A DNA stretch of 30,560 bases from a virus. The notes below the pieces were generated by a model. It was not told the DNA's origin and searched no databases. It saw only the letters and a list, made by a program, of their open reading frames with translations. Location: positions 1 to 30,560 of the IMG/VR virus record IMGVR_UViG_3300035670_000943. One strand, 5' to 3'. The position numbers and the translations under genes are program-made. Below are positions 15,488 through 21,989 of the stretch, one piece after another; positions within the stretch are counted from its first letter, which is position 1, and the number at the start of each line of letters is the position of its first letter.

Positions 15488-16419
15488 TGCGATCGCGGTG
15501 GATCGTCTTTCTGCCGGCTGCGTGTCTCGCATTCTTTAGTGCTCCGGCTGGAGCGTCTGATCTGATCACGATCTCTGTCGAGCAGCCGTCTGTGCTGCTG
15601 CCGATCTTGGCTGGGGACTTCGAGGTGATTGCGCATTCCGATCGGGATTGCAGCGTGCTCGAGGTGGATCCGTTCCTCGAGTTGCTGGATCCGTCTGGGG
15701 CTGTGATGGCGGCTGATGACGATGGCTGGCACCGGCAGGGTGATTGTCTGGCGAGCCGGCTGGCCGGTGTCGCTGGGGATGGGTTCTCGATCCGTGTGTC
15801 TGGCTGTTGTGGCCGGCCGTATGGGGTGATCCGGCTGGAGTGGCTGTCTGGCGGTGCTCCGGAGTCTGCTCCCAGCACGGCTGTATCGGTGCCTGAGACG
15901 CTCCCAGAGGCGACTTCCACGCTGCCGGCTGTCTCGACCACTCTGGAAATGAGCGAACCGTCTGTGACGCTCCCAGCCTCGACCGTTCTCGAGCCGGCCA
16001 CGACCGTGGCTCTCGAGGTGACCTCGACCACGGTGCTCGAGGTTCCGATCCCGACCGAGCCGGCGACAACGCTGCCGGCTCCCACTACCAGCGAGGTGAT
16101 CTCATGGCCGACCACGACCATCCCCGACCGGCCTACTGCTACGGCTGTGCTCCCCGATCCAGTTGTGTCTACGAGTGTCCAGAGTTCCACGACCGTGTCG
16201 ACTCTGTCACCCGATCCGACAACGACCGTGCCGACGAAGGTGCCGCCGCCGATCGTCGAGCGTGATCTGTTCGACGGAACGCATGACGATGTCGTGCCAG
16301 AGGGATCAACGATCAGCATCGCGCAACGCAGAACTGTCGTCGCTGTGTCTGCTGTATTCTTCATCGCGGCACCGCGCCCGAGTTCCGGTGGCAACGGATC
16401 ATCTAGGAGGCGCAGGTGA
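15487..16419 (+). CDS. Secreted surface protein with PPC-like domain and Ser/Thr/Pro stalk
   Basis: A 310-aa protein with a clear Sec signal peptide (RSRW, hydrophobic 5-19, AGA before S24). Residues about 27-120 form a beta domain with FLELLDPSGAVMAADDDG (63-80) and four cysteines (C55, C87, C107, C108), like pre-peptidase C-terminal domains. Residues 121-258 are a Ser/Thr/Pro/Val-rich stalk, a likely glycosylated wall-spanning region. Residues 283-295 are hydrophobic (short for a membrane helix), and the end is SSRRRR. The protein would sit outside or across the host membrane, odd for a phage gene. It lies between fibres and lysis genes. It could be a virion appendage, a superinfection blocker or a lysis aid; none is shown. 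Confidence 0.7.
   Translation: MRSRWIVFLPAACLAFFSAPAGASDLITISVEQPSVLLPILAGDFEVIAHSDRDCSVLEVDPFLELLDPSGAVMAADDDGWHRQGDCLASRLAGVAGDGFSIRVSGCCGRPYGVIRLEWLSGGAPESAPSTAVSVPETLPEATSTLPAVSTTLEMSEPSVTLPASTVLEPATTVALEVTSTTVLEVPIPTEPATTLPAPTTSEVISWPTTTIPDRPTATAVLPDPVVSTSVQSSTTVSTLSPDPTTTVPTKVPPPIVERDLFDGTHDDVVPEGSTISIAQRRTVVAVSAVFFIAAPRPSSGGNGSSRRRR
16405..16418 (+). promoter_or_regulatory. Strong Shine-Dalgarno encoded in the previous gene's end
   Basis: AGGAGG at 16405-16410 is five bases before the GTG at 16416. The same bases encode part of the terminal Arg run of the surface protein, so that basic tail may exist because of this ribosome site. Confidence 0.75.
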
Positions 16420-16574
16420 AGCAATTTCTCGAGGACAACATTTGGGTGTGGGCAGGCACCGCACTTGTGTTGATCACACTCTCTGGCCAGACGCGGCGGC
16501 TCGGACTCTGGATTAGTGCTGGAGCGGTACTGATAACTTTGGTGCTGTTCGCACTGGGAAAGGACGACGAATGA
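16416..16574 (+). CDS. Small two-helix membrane protein, holin-like
   Basis: A 52-aa product from GTG 16416 with a perfect AGGAGG. Two hydrophobic segments (about residues 9-23 and 29-48) are joined by a GQTRR turn, and the end is acidic (GKDDE). The size, topology and place directly before the holin-like gene and endolysin fit a lysis membrane protein such as a second holin or antiholin. It overlaps the next gene by ATGA. Confidence 0.7.
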   Translation: MKQFLEDNIWVWAGTALVLITLSGQTRRLGLWISAGAVLITLVLFALGKDDE

Positions 16575-16837
16575 ATCTCTCGATCGCGAAGGATGTGGCG
16601 ACTCGGCTGCTGGCTCTGTTCATCTCGAGCGCGCTCGGCATCATCACCGGCACCGGTGTGATCGACGCATTCACCGACCAAGTGTCTGTTCCGCTGTGGT
16701 TCCAAGCACTGCAGGCCGGTGGCGCAGCCGTGGCTCTCGTGGTCTATGACTTGTCGAAGTCTCTGAATGACGGCAAGTTGACGAAGGCCGAAGTCGACAA
16801 GGCGTTCGGGATCGACCGCGCGAAGCATGAGGGCTGA
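16571..16837 (+). CDS. Holin
   Basis: An 88-aa membrane protein. The N-terminal part (KDVATRLLALFISSALGIITGTGVI) and middle part (FQALQAGGAAVALVVYDL) give two helices, followed by a soluble tail with NDGKLTKAEVDKAFG. The helix pair plus a DGKLT.AEVD-type tail is typical of r1t-like holins of actinophages. It forms holes that release the endolysin, which starts two bases after its stop. ATGA overlap with the previous gene. Confidence 0.82.
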   Translation: MNLSIAKDVATRLLALFISSALGIITGTGVIDAFTDQVSVPLWFQALQAGGAAVALVVYDLSKSLNDGKLTKAEVDKAFGIDRAKHEG

Positions 16838-16839
16838 TC

Positions 16840-17457
16840 GTGGCTGAGTTCAAGAATCCCAGCAAGGCGAAGCAGGCCGCGCGGAAGGTCGCTGCGAAGG
16901 CGACGCGGAAATCTGCACTGGTCTACCCCTACAAGCGGCTCGTGCTCCCCTCTGCGCTCGCTGGCCAGAAGAACGGCCGTCTGCATCCGGAGTTGCTCGC
17001 TCGCATCAAGTGCGGAGGGCAGATGTGGACTGGCGCGGCGCGCGCATTCAACGCGATGTATGACCATGCGAAGCGTGACGGGATCGTGCTGCGCAACATC
17101 GGGGACTACCGGCCGTATGAACGGATTCTGGCTCTGTTCCACGACCGGTACTCGCTGAAGGATCAAGGCCGGAAGCCGCAGGTGACGCGGCGTTTCGACG
17201 GCAAGGTGTGGTATCTGAAGAAGGGGAAGGCTCCAGCGGCTGCTCCGGATCCGACCGGCAAGACCGGCTCGAACCACGGCTGGGGACTTGCGATCGATCT
17301 CGATGTCACGAACGGCAAGGTGCTCCGGTGGCTGTGCACCAACGCGCCGACCTACGGGTTCTATCTGCAAGGCTCCGATCCGAAGTCGCCGGAGTTCGAG
17401 GCATGGCATTGGCAGTTTGTGCTCGGGGACAAGTCTCCCGATGTGCTCAGCAAGTGA
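16840..17457 (+). CDS. Endolysin, peptidase M15 (VanY-like) domain
   Basis: Peptidoglycan hydrolase cutting stem peptides. The 205-aa product has a basic N-terminal 30 residues and an M15 domain: SNHGWGLAIDLD gives zinc ligands H146 and D153, and EAWHWQF gives the catalytic E187 and third ligand H190. This is the D-Ala-D-Ala carboxypeptidase or L-Ala-D-Glu endopeptidase fold. There is no signal peptide, so export depends on the holins. The start is GTG at 16840. There is no separate wall-binding domain unless the basic N-terminus plays that part. Confidence 0.9.
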   Translation: MAEFKNPSKAKQAARKVAAKATRKSALVYPYKRLVLPSALAGQKNGRLHPELLARIKCGGQMWTGAARAFNAMYDHAKRDGIVLRNIGDYRPYERILALFHDRYSLKDQGRKPQVTRRFDGKVWYLKKGKAPAAAPDPTGKTGSNHGWGLAIDLDVTNGKVLRWLCTNAPTYGFYLQGSDPKSPEFEAWHWQFVLGDKSPDVLSK

Positions 17458-17470
17458 GCCGAGGTGACCG

Positions 17471-17722
17471 ATGGATCAGGGTATGGCTGCTGTCGTCGCT
17501 GCTGTGGTGGCTGCTGGCTCTAGCATTGCTGTTGCGCTGATTCAGAAGTTGCGCAAGGAGAACCGCGAGGATCACGCGACCGTGAAGCAGGCTCTGGACT
17601 GGATCCATAGCGCGGTGTCGAGGGTTGAGGATAAAGTCGACGGACATATCCACTGGCACTTGGAAGGGGAAACCGATGGGGGATCTGATGAAGGAGATCG
17701 AGGCGGCACGACCGCTGCCTAG
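17471..17722 (+). CDS. One-helix membrane protein of the lysis cassette
   Basis: An 83-aa product with an N-terminal membrane helix (Ala/Val-rich, residues 5-24), then a charged helical region (LRKENREDHATVKQALDWI, VSRVEDKVDGHIHWHLEGE) and a Gly/Asp-rich tail. Small phage proteins with one N-terminal helix and a NREDH-like cytoplasmic part are common beside endolysins. Holin-partner or antiholin roles are suggested but not proven. It overlaps the following gene by 47 bases. Confidence 0.72.
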   Translation: MDQGMAAVVAAVVAAGSSIAVALIQKLRKENREDHATVKQALDWIHSAVSRVEDKVDGHIHWHLEGETDGGSDEGDRGGTTAA

Positions 17723-17918
17723 CGGCCGGCGCGGTGCGCTCGAGGATGTTCTCGAGTCGCTCCCACCAGACGATCGGCGTGATCTGCTCGAGGCTCTGAA
17801 TAATCTGTCGATCCCAGCGGCGGTGATCTCGCGCGTCATGACGGCTCGCGGCTACACGCTGCCGACTTCTGCGATCACGCGGCACCGTCGCGGCGAGGCG
17901 GCGTATGTCCCTGAGTGA
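17676..17918 (+). CDS. Predicted HTH protein
   Basis: An 80-aa product, start chosen at ATG 17676 because GGAAGGGGA lies just upstream. Helical throughout. The C-terminal part (residues 46-73: SIPAAVISRVM, then SAITRHRRG) looks like a helix-turn-helix whose recognition helix ends in RHRRG. Small proteins with a RHRRG-like end are frequent in actinophages. The DNA target is unknown. It overlaps the phosphoesterase start by 14 bases, so the two are probably coupled. Confidence 0.65.
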   Translation: MGDLMKEIEAARPLPSGRRGALEDVLESLPPDDRRDLLEALNNLSIPAAVISRVMTARGYTLPTSAITRHRRGEAAYVPE

Positions 17919-18966
17919 TGACTTCCAGCAGGCCGGTGGGGAGGCTCTGCGTGCTGAGTTGATCAAGGCTCGCCGGCAGCGTGACTCTGCCGTGCATGAA
18001 GCCGTGCGTCTGACGGAGGCTCTCGAGGCTGCGCAGCGTGCTCTGACTGTGGTCGAGTCTGCTGAGGGTGCTCGGCTCCAACCACCGACTTGGCTGTCCC
18101 CAGCGAAACCGAAGCGGCAGGCTGCGACTCTGATGGTGATGCTGTCTGATACGCACTTCGACGAGGTAGTGCTCCCCGACGAAGTGGACGGACTGAACGC
18201 ATACAACCGAGACATCGCTGTGCTCCGGCTCCAGCGGTGGGCGCAGAATGTCGTGAAAGTCGCTCGGCACTATCTGGCCGGCATGGACTATGACGGGATC
18301 GTGGTGCTGCTCGGCGGCGACATTTTCTCTGGCGATATCCACGAGGAGTTGGCGCAGACGAACGAGGACACGATGCTCGGCTCGCTGCTGTTCTGGAGTG
18401 AGCAGTTGGCGGCTGCTCTCGATCTGCTCGGGACGGAATTCAAGAAGGTTCATGTCGCAGCGGTGATGGGGAACCACGGCCGCATGACGAGGAAGCCACG
18501 CATGAAGTTGCGTGCGAGAACGAACTTCGACTGGCTGCTCGCGAAGATGATCGAGCGGCATTTCGTTGCGGACAAGCGTTTCACTTTCCAAGTTCCGGAG
18601 TCTGCGGATGTGCTCGTGCAGGTCTACGGACACGGGATGCTCATGACCCACGGCGATCAGGTGACCGGTGGCGGCGGTATCGGCGGCATCTACCCACCGA
18701 TCATGCGGCTGCGTGCACGGAAGCAGCAGCGGCACATGGCGATCGGCTCCGAGTTCAGCACGCTCTGGATGGGACACTGGCACCAGTATCTGTCGACCCC
18801 ATCGCTGATCGTGAACGGCTCACTGAAGGGATACGACGAGTATGCGTTCATCAACAACTTCAGTTTCGAGGTTCCGCAGCAGGCTCTCGCTGTCGTCGTT
18901 CCGGATCGCGGCATCACGATTCAGGCACCGGTGTTCTCACTTGATCGCAAGAAGGAAGGCTGGTGA
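17905..18966 (+). CDS. Calcineurin-like metallophosphoesterase
   Basis: A 353-aa predicted two-metal phosphoesterase. Metal-ligand motifs in order: SDTHFDE (D82, H84), GGDIFSG (D139), GNHGR (N190, H191), MTHGDQ (H249) and GHWHQ (H291, H293). Residues 10-55 are a coiled coil. The GNH motif lacks the usual following Asp/Glu (GNHGR), which may shift specificity. The substrate (nucleic acid, nucleotide or phosphoprotein) cannot be read from sequence. It lies between lysis genes and the early region and overlaps the HTH-like gene, which hints that the pair acts together. Confidence 0.85.
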   Translation: MSLSDDFQQAGGEALRAELIKARRQRDSAVHEAVRLTEALEAAQRALTVVESAEGARLQPPTWLSPAKPKRQAATLMVMLSDTHFDEVVLPDEVDGLNAYNRDIAVLRLQRWAQNVVKVARHYLAGMDYDGIVVLLGGDIFSGDIHEELAQTNEDTMLGSLLFWSEQLAAALDLLGTEFKKVHVAAVMGNHGRMTRKPRMKLRARTNFDWLLAKMIERHFVADKRFTFQVPESADVLVQVYGHGMLMTHGDQVTGGGGIGGIYPPIMRLRARKQQRHMAIGSEFSTLWMGHWHQYLSTPSLIVNGSLKGYDEYAFINNFSFEVPQQALAVVVPDRGITIQAPVFSLDRKKEGW

Positions 18967-18970
18967 CGCG

Positions 18971-19201
18971 ATGCAGGTTGTGCGTGTGATCTGGCATGAC
19001 GCACACTCAGAGTGCGAGTCGTGGATCGAGATCGATGGCATTGATCCGGAACCGCGACCGATCGACTCTGTGGGGTTTCTGATCCCTGATGCGAAGGAAG
19101 GCCATGTGACGATCGCGCAGTCGCACGACGCGGAGACGCACATCGATTCTGTGCTGTCGATCCCTGTCGCGATGGTGCAGTCGATGCAGGTACTGTGCTG
19201 A
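18971..19201 (+). CDS. Hypothetical 76-aa protein
   Basis: Starts at ATG 18971, four bases after the phosphoesterase stop. Predicted beta sheet (VVRVIWHDAHSECESWIEI, SVGFLIPDAKEGHVTIAQS) then SIPVAMVQSMQVL. A small protein with a V.W.DA...W start and an IP..MV end recurs in many phages and is usually unassigned. It is the last gene before the strong hairpin at 19232-19280, so it closes the late transcription unit. Confidence 0.7.
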   Translation: MQVVRVIWHDAHSECESWIEIDGIDPEPRPIDSVGFLIPDAKEGHVTIAQSHDAETHIDSVLSIPVAMVQSMQVLC

Positions 19202-19231
19202 GTCTCGCCGCTGTTCCCCTTCTCCGGCGGT

Positions 19232-19280
19232 GAGCGGTGGGCGCGGCTGTGCTCGGGCGTGGCCGCGCCCATTTCCGCTC
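19232..19280 (+). terminator. Strong hairpin closing the late operon
   Basis: A perfect 10-bp G+C-rich stem (19238-19247 with 19262-19271, 14-base loop) is extended by six more pairs (19232-19237 with 19275-19280) past a TTT bulge. It starts about 30 bases after the 19201 stop and is followed by a pyrimidine-rich stretch. Best reading: a terminator between the late region and the promoter-like element at 19313. Confidence 0.7.
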
Positions 19281-19312
19281 TCTGTTCTCTCATCTCGAAG
19301 TGTCGACCTCGT

Positions 19313-19374
19313 GAAACCCTTGTGGCACTAGGGAAAGAATGACTTGCATTGTGTCGCGATCTATGCACAAATAG
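19313..19374 (+). promoter_or_regulatory. Promoter/operator element, copy 1
   Basis: A 62-bp block that is 55/62 identical to 26104-26165. A possible promoter is ATGACT (19339-19344), 17 bases, TATGCA (19362-19367), but it is not a textbook match. TGCAT and ATGCA inside it form an inverted repeat. It stands after a terminator-like hairpin and before the first small early gene. Duplication of a non-coding block with so few changes implies a shared control role. Confidence 0.7.
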
Positions 19375-19379
19375 TTGCA

Positions 19380-19393
19380 CCGGCGAAGACCGG
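19380..19393 (+). promoter_or_regulatory. Leader hairpin, copy 1
   Basis: CCGG, loop CGAAGA, CCGG, lying between the promoter-like element and the ribosome site of the 19411 gene. The second promoter copy has ACGGC, loop CGAGGA, GCCGT at the same place. Different stem bases that still pair, with a near-identical loop, suggest a selected RNA structure. Confidence 0.5.
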
Positions 19394-19410
19394 AGAGAGA
19401 AGGAAAACCA

Positions 19411-19620
19411 ATGGCAACCACATCCACCCACCACCGCGTGATCGGCCAGATCACTCGAGGCATTTTCAAAGGCGCGCTCGTGCGGCCTTGCACCGACTCG
19501 ATGGAGTGTCCGTTCTTTTTCGGAGCGGACGGCAAGGAAGTCGCGATCTGCTACATCACCGAAGGCATGGATCGCGGCATGATCGTCGCGCTGAAGTCGA
19601 CCGAAATGAAGTGGCTCTGA
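19411..19620 (+). CDS. Hypothetical early protein, 69 aa
   Basis: First gene after promoter copy 1, with GAAGGAAAA upstream of ATG 19411. Predicted beta-rich (VIGQITRGIFKGALVRP, KEVAICYITEGMDRGMIVALKS) with two cysteines. The first codons (MATTSTHH) resemble the start of the gene behind promoter copy 2 (MSTSTEH), although the rest does not. Its position suggests expression early in infection. No family recognised. Overlaps the next gene as TGATG. Confidence 0.7.
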   Translation: MATTSTHHRVIGQITRGIFKGALVRPCTDSMECPFFFGADGKEVAICYITEGMDRGMIVALKSTEMKWL

Positions 19621-19868
19621 TGACTCTGGACGAACTGATCGAGCGGCTCGAGGAGATCCGCGACGAGGTCGGCGGCGATGCCACGGTGCGTGGCGTGCTC
19701 CAACCGAACTACCCACTCATCGCACGCATCGATGCGATCACGACCATCATCGACTCCGGCAAGGAGGACGGTGTGTTCATCGGTCTGGCCGAGGCACGCG
19801 AGTACGGCTGCTCCGAGCACTACGCAGACGACTTCGTCTCGATCGATCAGGACGACGACGATGAGTGA
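19620..19868 (+). CDS. Hypothetical early protein, 82 aa
   Basis: Acidic product beginning TLDELIERLEEIRDEVGGDATV, then LQPNYPLIARI. Small phage proteins with an ELIE.L...-QP..P pattern are common and unassigned. The tail is an Asp run (DQDDDDE), which could mimic nucleic acid charge, but that is speculation. It is coupled at both ends by overlaps (TGATG before, eight bases after). Confidence 0.7.
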   Translation: MTLDELIERLEEIRDEVGGDATVRGVLQPNYPLIARIDAITTIIDSGKEDGVFIGLAEAREYGCSEHYADDFVSIDQDDDDE

Positions 19869-20082
19869 CGCGATCCACATCTCTGCGGCCGCTGATGTCA
19901 CGCCGGCCACGATCCAGACCGCGATCGATGTGTTCGAGGGATTTTTCGACCACGACGAGCCGATCGACTGGTTCTCATTCTTCGACCGGCTCGAGGCATG
20001 GGGATGGTGCGTCACCGATGTGCTCTCACCGGCCGCGAAGAAGATCCAGCGCGAGGTGCGCAAGTGGAAGGCAGGTGCGTGA
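19861..20082 (+). CDS. Hypothetical early protein, 73 aa
   Basis: A 73-aa product starting at ATG 19861 inside the previous gene's end. Helical, with TPATIQTAIDVFEGFF, an aromatic WFSFFDRLEAWGW patch, and a basic end (KKIQREVRKWKAG). No family recognised. Ends in TGATG with the next gene. Confidence 0.65.
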   Translation: MSDAIHISAAADVTPATIQTAIDVFEGFFDHDEPIDWFSFFDRLEAWGWCVTDVLSPAAKKIQREVRKWKAGA

Positions 20083-20264
20083 TGAGGATCATCACTGCTG
20101 TCCCGACTCCGTGTCCGTGCTGCGGCCGCACATGGAGCAGTGTCGTGGCGATCACTGTCGTCGACGGTGTCATCCCCGAAGGCACTGTCGCGTGTCTGCT
20201 GGCGTGCCGGAACACCGGCATGGAGTTCGAGGGGACTGCTCGAGTCTGGGAGGCCGAGTCATGA
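20082..20264 (+). CDS. Small cysteine-rich (zinc-ribbon-like) protein
   Basis: A 60-aa product with CPCC at residues 11-14 and a second pair C38-x3-C42. This spacing suggests a zinc knuckle. It may bind nucleic acid or protein. It overlaps both neighbours (TGATG and ATGA). No family recognised. Confidence 0.62.
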   Translation: MRIITAVPTPCPCCGRTWSSVVAITVVDGVIPEGTVACLLACRNTGMEFEGTARVWEAES

Positions 20265-20425
20265 GCGAGCACACATTCATTGTCCGTGTCGCCCAGCGCG
20301 ACGATCTTGAGCCGGTGTCCGCTGCCGAAGTTGAGCGCACTGTCGCTGCTCTGCTCGTGCAAGGTGCGTGGCTCGATCTCGTGGAGATCGTGCCGGTGAA
20401 GGAGGTGCGCGATGTCGCCCACTGA
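20261..20425 (+). CDS. Hypothetical early protein, 54 aa
   Basis: A 54-aa product with a beta strand (HTFIVRVAQ), a helix (AAEVERTVAALLVQG), then WLDLVEIVPVKEV. A compact alpha/beta unit with no family recognised. ATGA overlap with the previous gene and 14-base overlap with the next, whose ribosome site lies within it. Confidence 0.6.
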   Translation: MSEHTFIVRVAQRDDLEPVSAAEVERTVAALLVQGAWLDLVEIVPVKEVRDVAH

Positions 20426-20780
20426 GATCGTCCGTGCCGCGCTCGAGGAGCACGGCCGTCCGGCATGGCTCGGCCATGTGCCGTTCAGAATCGTTAAGCA
20501 GGTGCCGGCTCCGGTGCTCGAGGAGATGCTGGCCGGCGCACGCCGATCGACCCCTCGAGGCGAGAAGGAGGAGCGGTACGCCGCGTTCGACCGGTGGCTC
20601 TCCGAGCATCTTTTCGACGAGGTGACCATTCCGTTCATCTGTGAGCGGCTCGAGATCTCTGTCGGCCACGCACGCAGGTTCATCGCTGACCGTCCGGATC
20701 AGTTCCGGAAGATCGGACGCGGTGTCTGGGAGGTGCGCGATCCGCGTGAGGATCGGAAGCGTGATCGGGCTGGAGCGTGA
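20412..20780 (+). CDS. Predicted winged-helix DNA-binding protein
   Basis: A 122-aa product with GAAGGAGG before ATG 20412. The C-terminal half reads as helix-turn-helix plus wing: VTIPFICERLEISVGHARRFIAD (71-93), then FRKIGRGVWEVRD (98-110) and a basic tail. The N-terminal half (SPTEIVRAALEEHGRPAWL, VPAPVLEEMLAG) may be a second helical domain. Likely a regulator of phage or host genes in the early region. The target is unknown. Confidence 0.68.
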   Translation: MSPTEIVRAALEEHGRPAWLGHVPFRIVKQVPAPVLEEMLAGARRSTPRGEKEERYAAFDRWLSEHLFDEVTIPFICERLEISVGHARRFIADRPDQFRKIGRGVWEVRDPREDRKRDRAGA

Positions 20781-20995
20781 CGCTGCAGTTCATTGTGTTC
20801 GAGCATCTCGTGGAGGTGCGGCCACCCGTCGCCGCTGGCATCGAGCAGTTCTCACATCCGCAAATGGTGCGCGTCTGGATCGCGCGCGACAACATCGACG
20901 GGGAGGTGCTGATCCAGTCGCGCTATCTCGAGGCTGTTCTCGACATGGTGCGGCGGCACCAAACCGAAGTCACCGTGTTTCTCCGCGAGGACTGA
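20777..20995 (+). CDS. Hypothetical early protein, 72 aa
   Basis: Read from GTG 20777, overlapping the previous stop (GTGA). Alternating strands (TLQFIVFEHLVEVRPPV, QMVRVWIARDN) and a final helix (YLEAVLDMVRRH). No family recognised. It ends 40 bases before the recombination gene, closing this run of small genes. Confidence 0.62.
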   Translation: MTLQFIVFEHLVEVRPPVAAGIEQFSHPQMVRVWIARDNIDGEVLIQSRYLEAVLDMVRRHQTEVTVFLRED

Positions 20996-21035
20996 CACAC
21001 CCATTCGTCATCATCAACCATGAGAAGGAGGATTC

Positions 21036-21986
21036 ATGAAGACGATCCCGAAACCTATCCACGGCTCTGCCGACTGGCTGCTGGCACGCTGGCGCGACGA
21101 GCATGATCGAGTTGTGTTCGGAGCCAGCGACGCGCCGGCTCTGATGAACGCATCTCCCTACAAGACGCGCGGTGATCTGTTCGTCGACAAGTTGCACCGG
21201 CCGGCTGTGCAGGAATCCAACGCGGTGTTTCACCGTGGCAATGTGCTCGAGCCTGCACTCGTCTCTGAGGCCGCGCGTGTGCTCGGCATCGAGGCGGTGA
21301 CTCCGGATCTGATGTATTGCTCTGACCGGTTCCGGATCTCGCTGGACGGTGTCAATGACGAGGCTGATCCCGATGTGGTGATCGAGGCCAAGACGACGAC
21401 GCGGTACCGGATCGACGGTGCTGATGATCTGCCACCGGAATGGCTGTGGCAGGCGTGGGCGCAGACCGCTGTGACCGGTGCACCGGTGTGGTTCTCTGTG
21501 CTTGATCGCGACATGAAGATCACTGTCGTCGAGGCTCCAGCGAACGCTGGCGCGGTGGACGCGCTGCTCGAGGAGGCTGAGATATTCGCTGCGCTCGTGG
21601 AGGCCGGTGCTCTGCCGGACGCGCTGGACGACTTCAGTTCGGAGCACATCGCGGCGATCGCGAAGCCGGAGCCGACACGGATCGAGTTGCCGGCTGACGC
21701 TCTCGCACTCGTGGAGCAGTTGGAGATGGCTCGAGGTGTGAAGAAGTCTGCGGAGCAGGAGGAGAAGCAAGCGCGTGATGCTCTCGCGCGTCTGCTCGGC
21801 ACCAACGAGGTGGGCACTGTCGCTGGGCATGATGTCATCTCGTGGAAGCAGCAGAAGGGACGATCGCGTGTCGACACGCGCGCTCTGCTCGAGGCGTATC
21901 CTGATCTGCGTGAGCAGTTCACCGTGACCGGTGAGCCGATCCGCGTGATGCGAGTTCTCATCAACACACACAAGGAAGGGGAATGA
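21036..21986 (+). CDS. YqaJ-type PD-(D/E)XK recombination nuclease
   Basis: A 316-aa exonuclease candidate. Motifs: WLLARW and GASDAPALMN at the N-terminus, RGNVLEP (E72), SLDGV (D104), IEAKTT (E117, K119) and WQAWAQ (Q139, Q143). These match the lambda exonuclease/YqaJ fold used with a single-strand annealing partner. The C-terminal third is a coiled coil plus a small domain. AAGGAGG before ATG 21036 makes this a well-translated gene. Its partner is the next gene. Confidence 0.88.
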   Translation: MKTIPKPIHGSADWLLARWRDEHDRVVFGASDAPALMNASPYKTRGDLFVDKLHRPAVQESNAVFHRGNVLEPALVSEAARVLGIEAVTPDLMYCSDRFRISLDGVNDEADPDVVIEAKTTTRYRIDGADDLPPEWLWQAWAQTAVTGAPVWFSVLDRDMKITVVEAPANAGAVDALLEEAEIFAALVEAGALPDALDDFSSEHIAAIAKPEPTRIELPADALALVEQLEMARGVKKSAEQEEKQARDALARLLGTNEVGTVAGHDVISWKQQKGRSRVDTRALLEAYPDLREQFTVTGEPIRVMRVLINTHKEGE

Positions 21987-21989
21987 GAG

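Noticed and set aside
15850-16260. Tandem repeats in the stalk region
   Set aside because: Short Ser/Thr/Pro words recur but no exact unit repeats in register. It reads as low-complexity protein, not a DNA repeat array.
15471-16424. 317-codon Ser/Thr/Val-rich frame on the minus strand
   Set aside because: Mirror of the stalk-coding gene. The plus-strand frame has a signal peptide and fits the overlaps with its neighbours; the minus frame does not.
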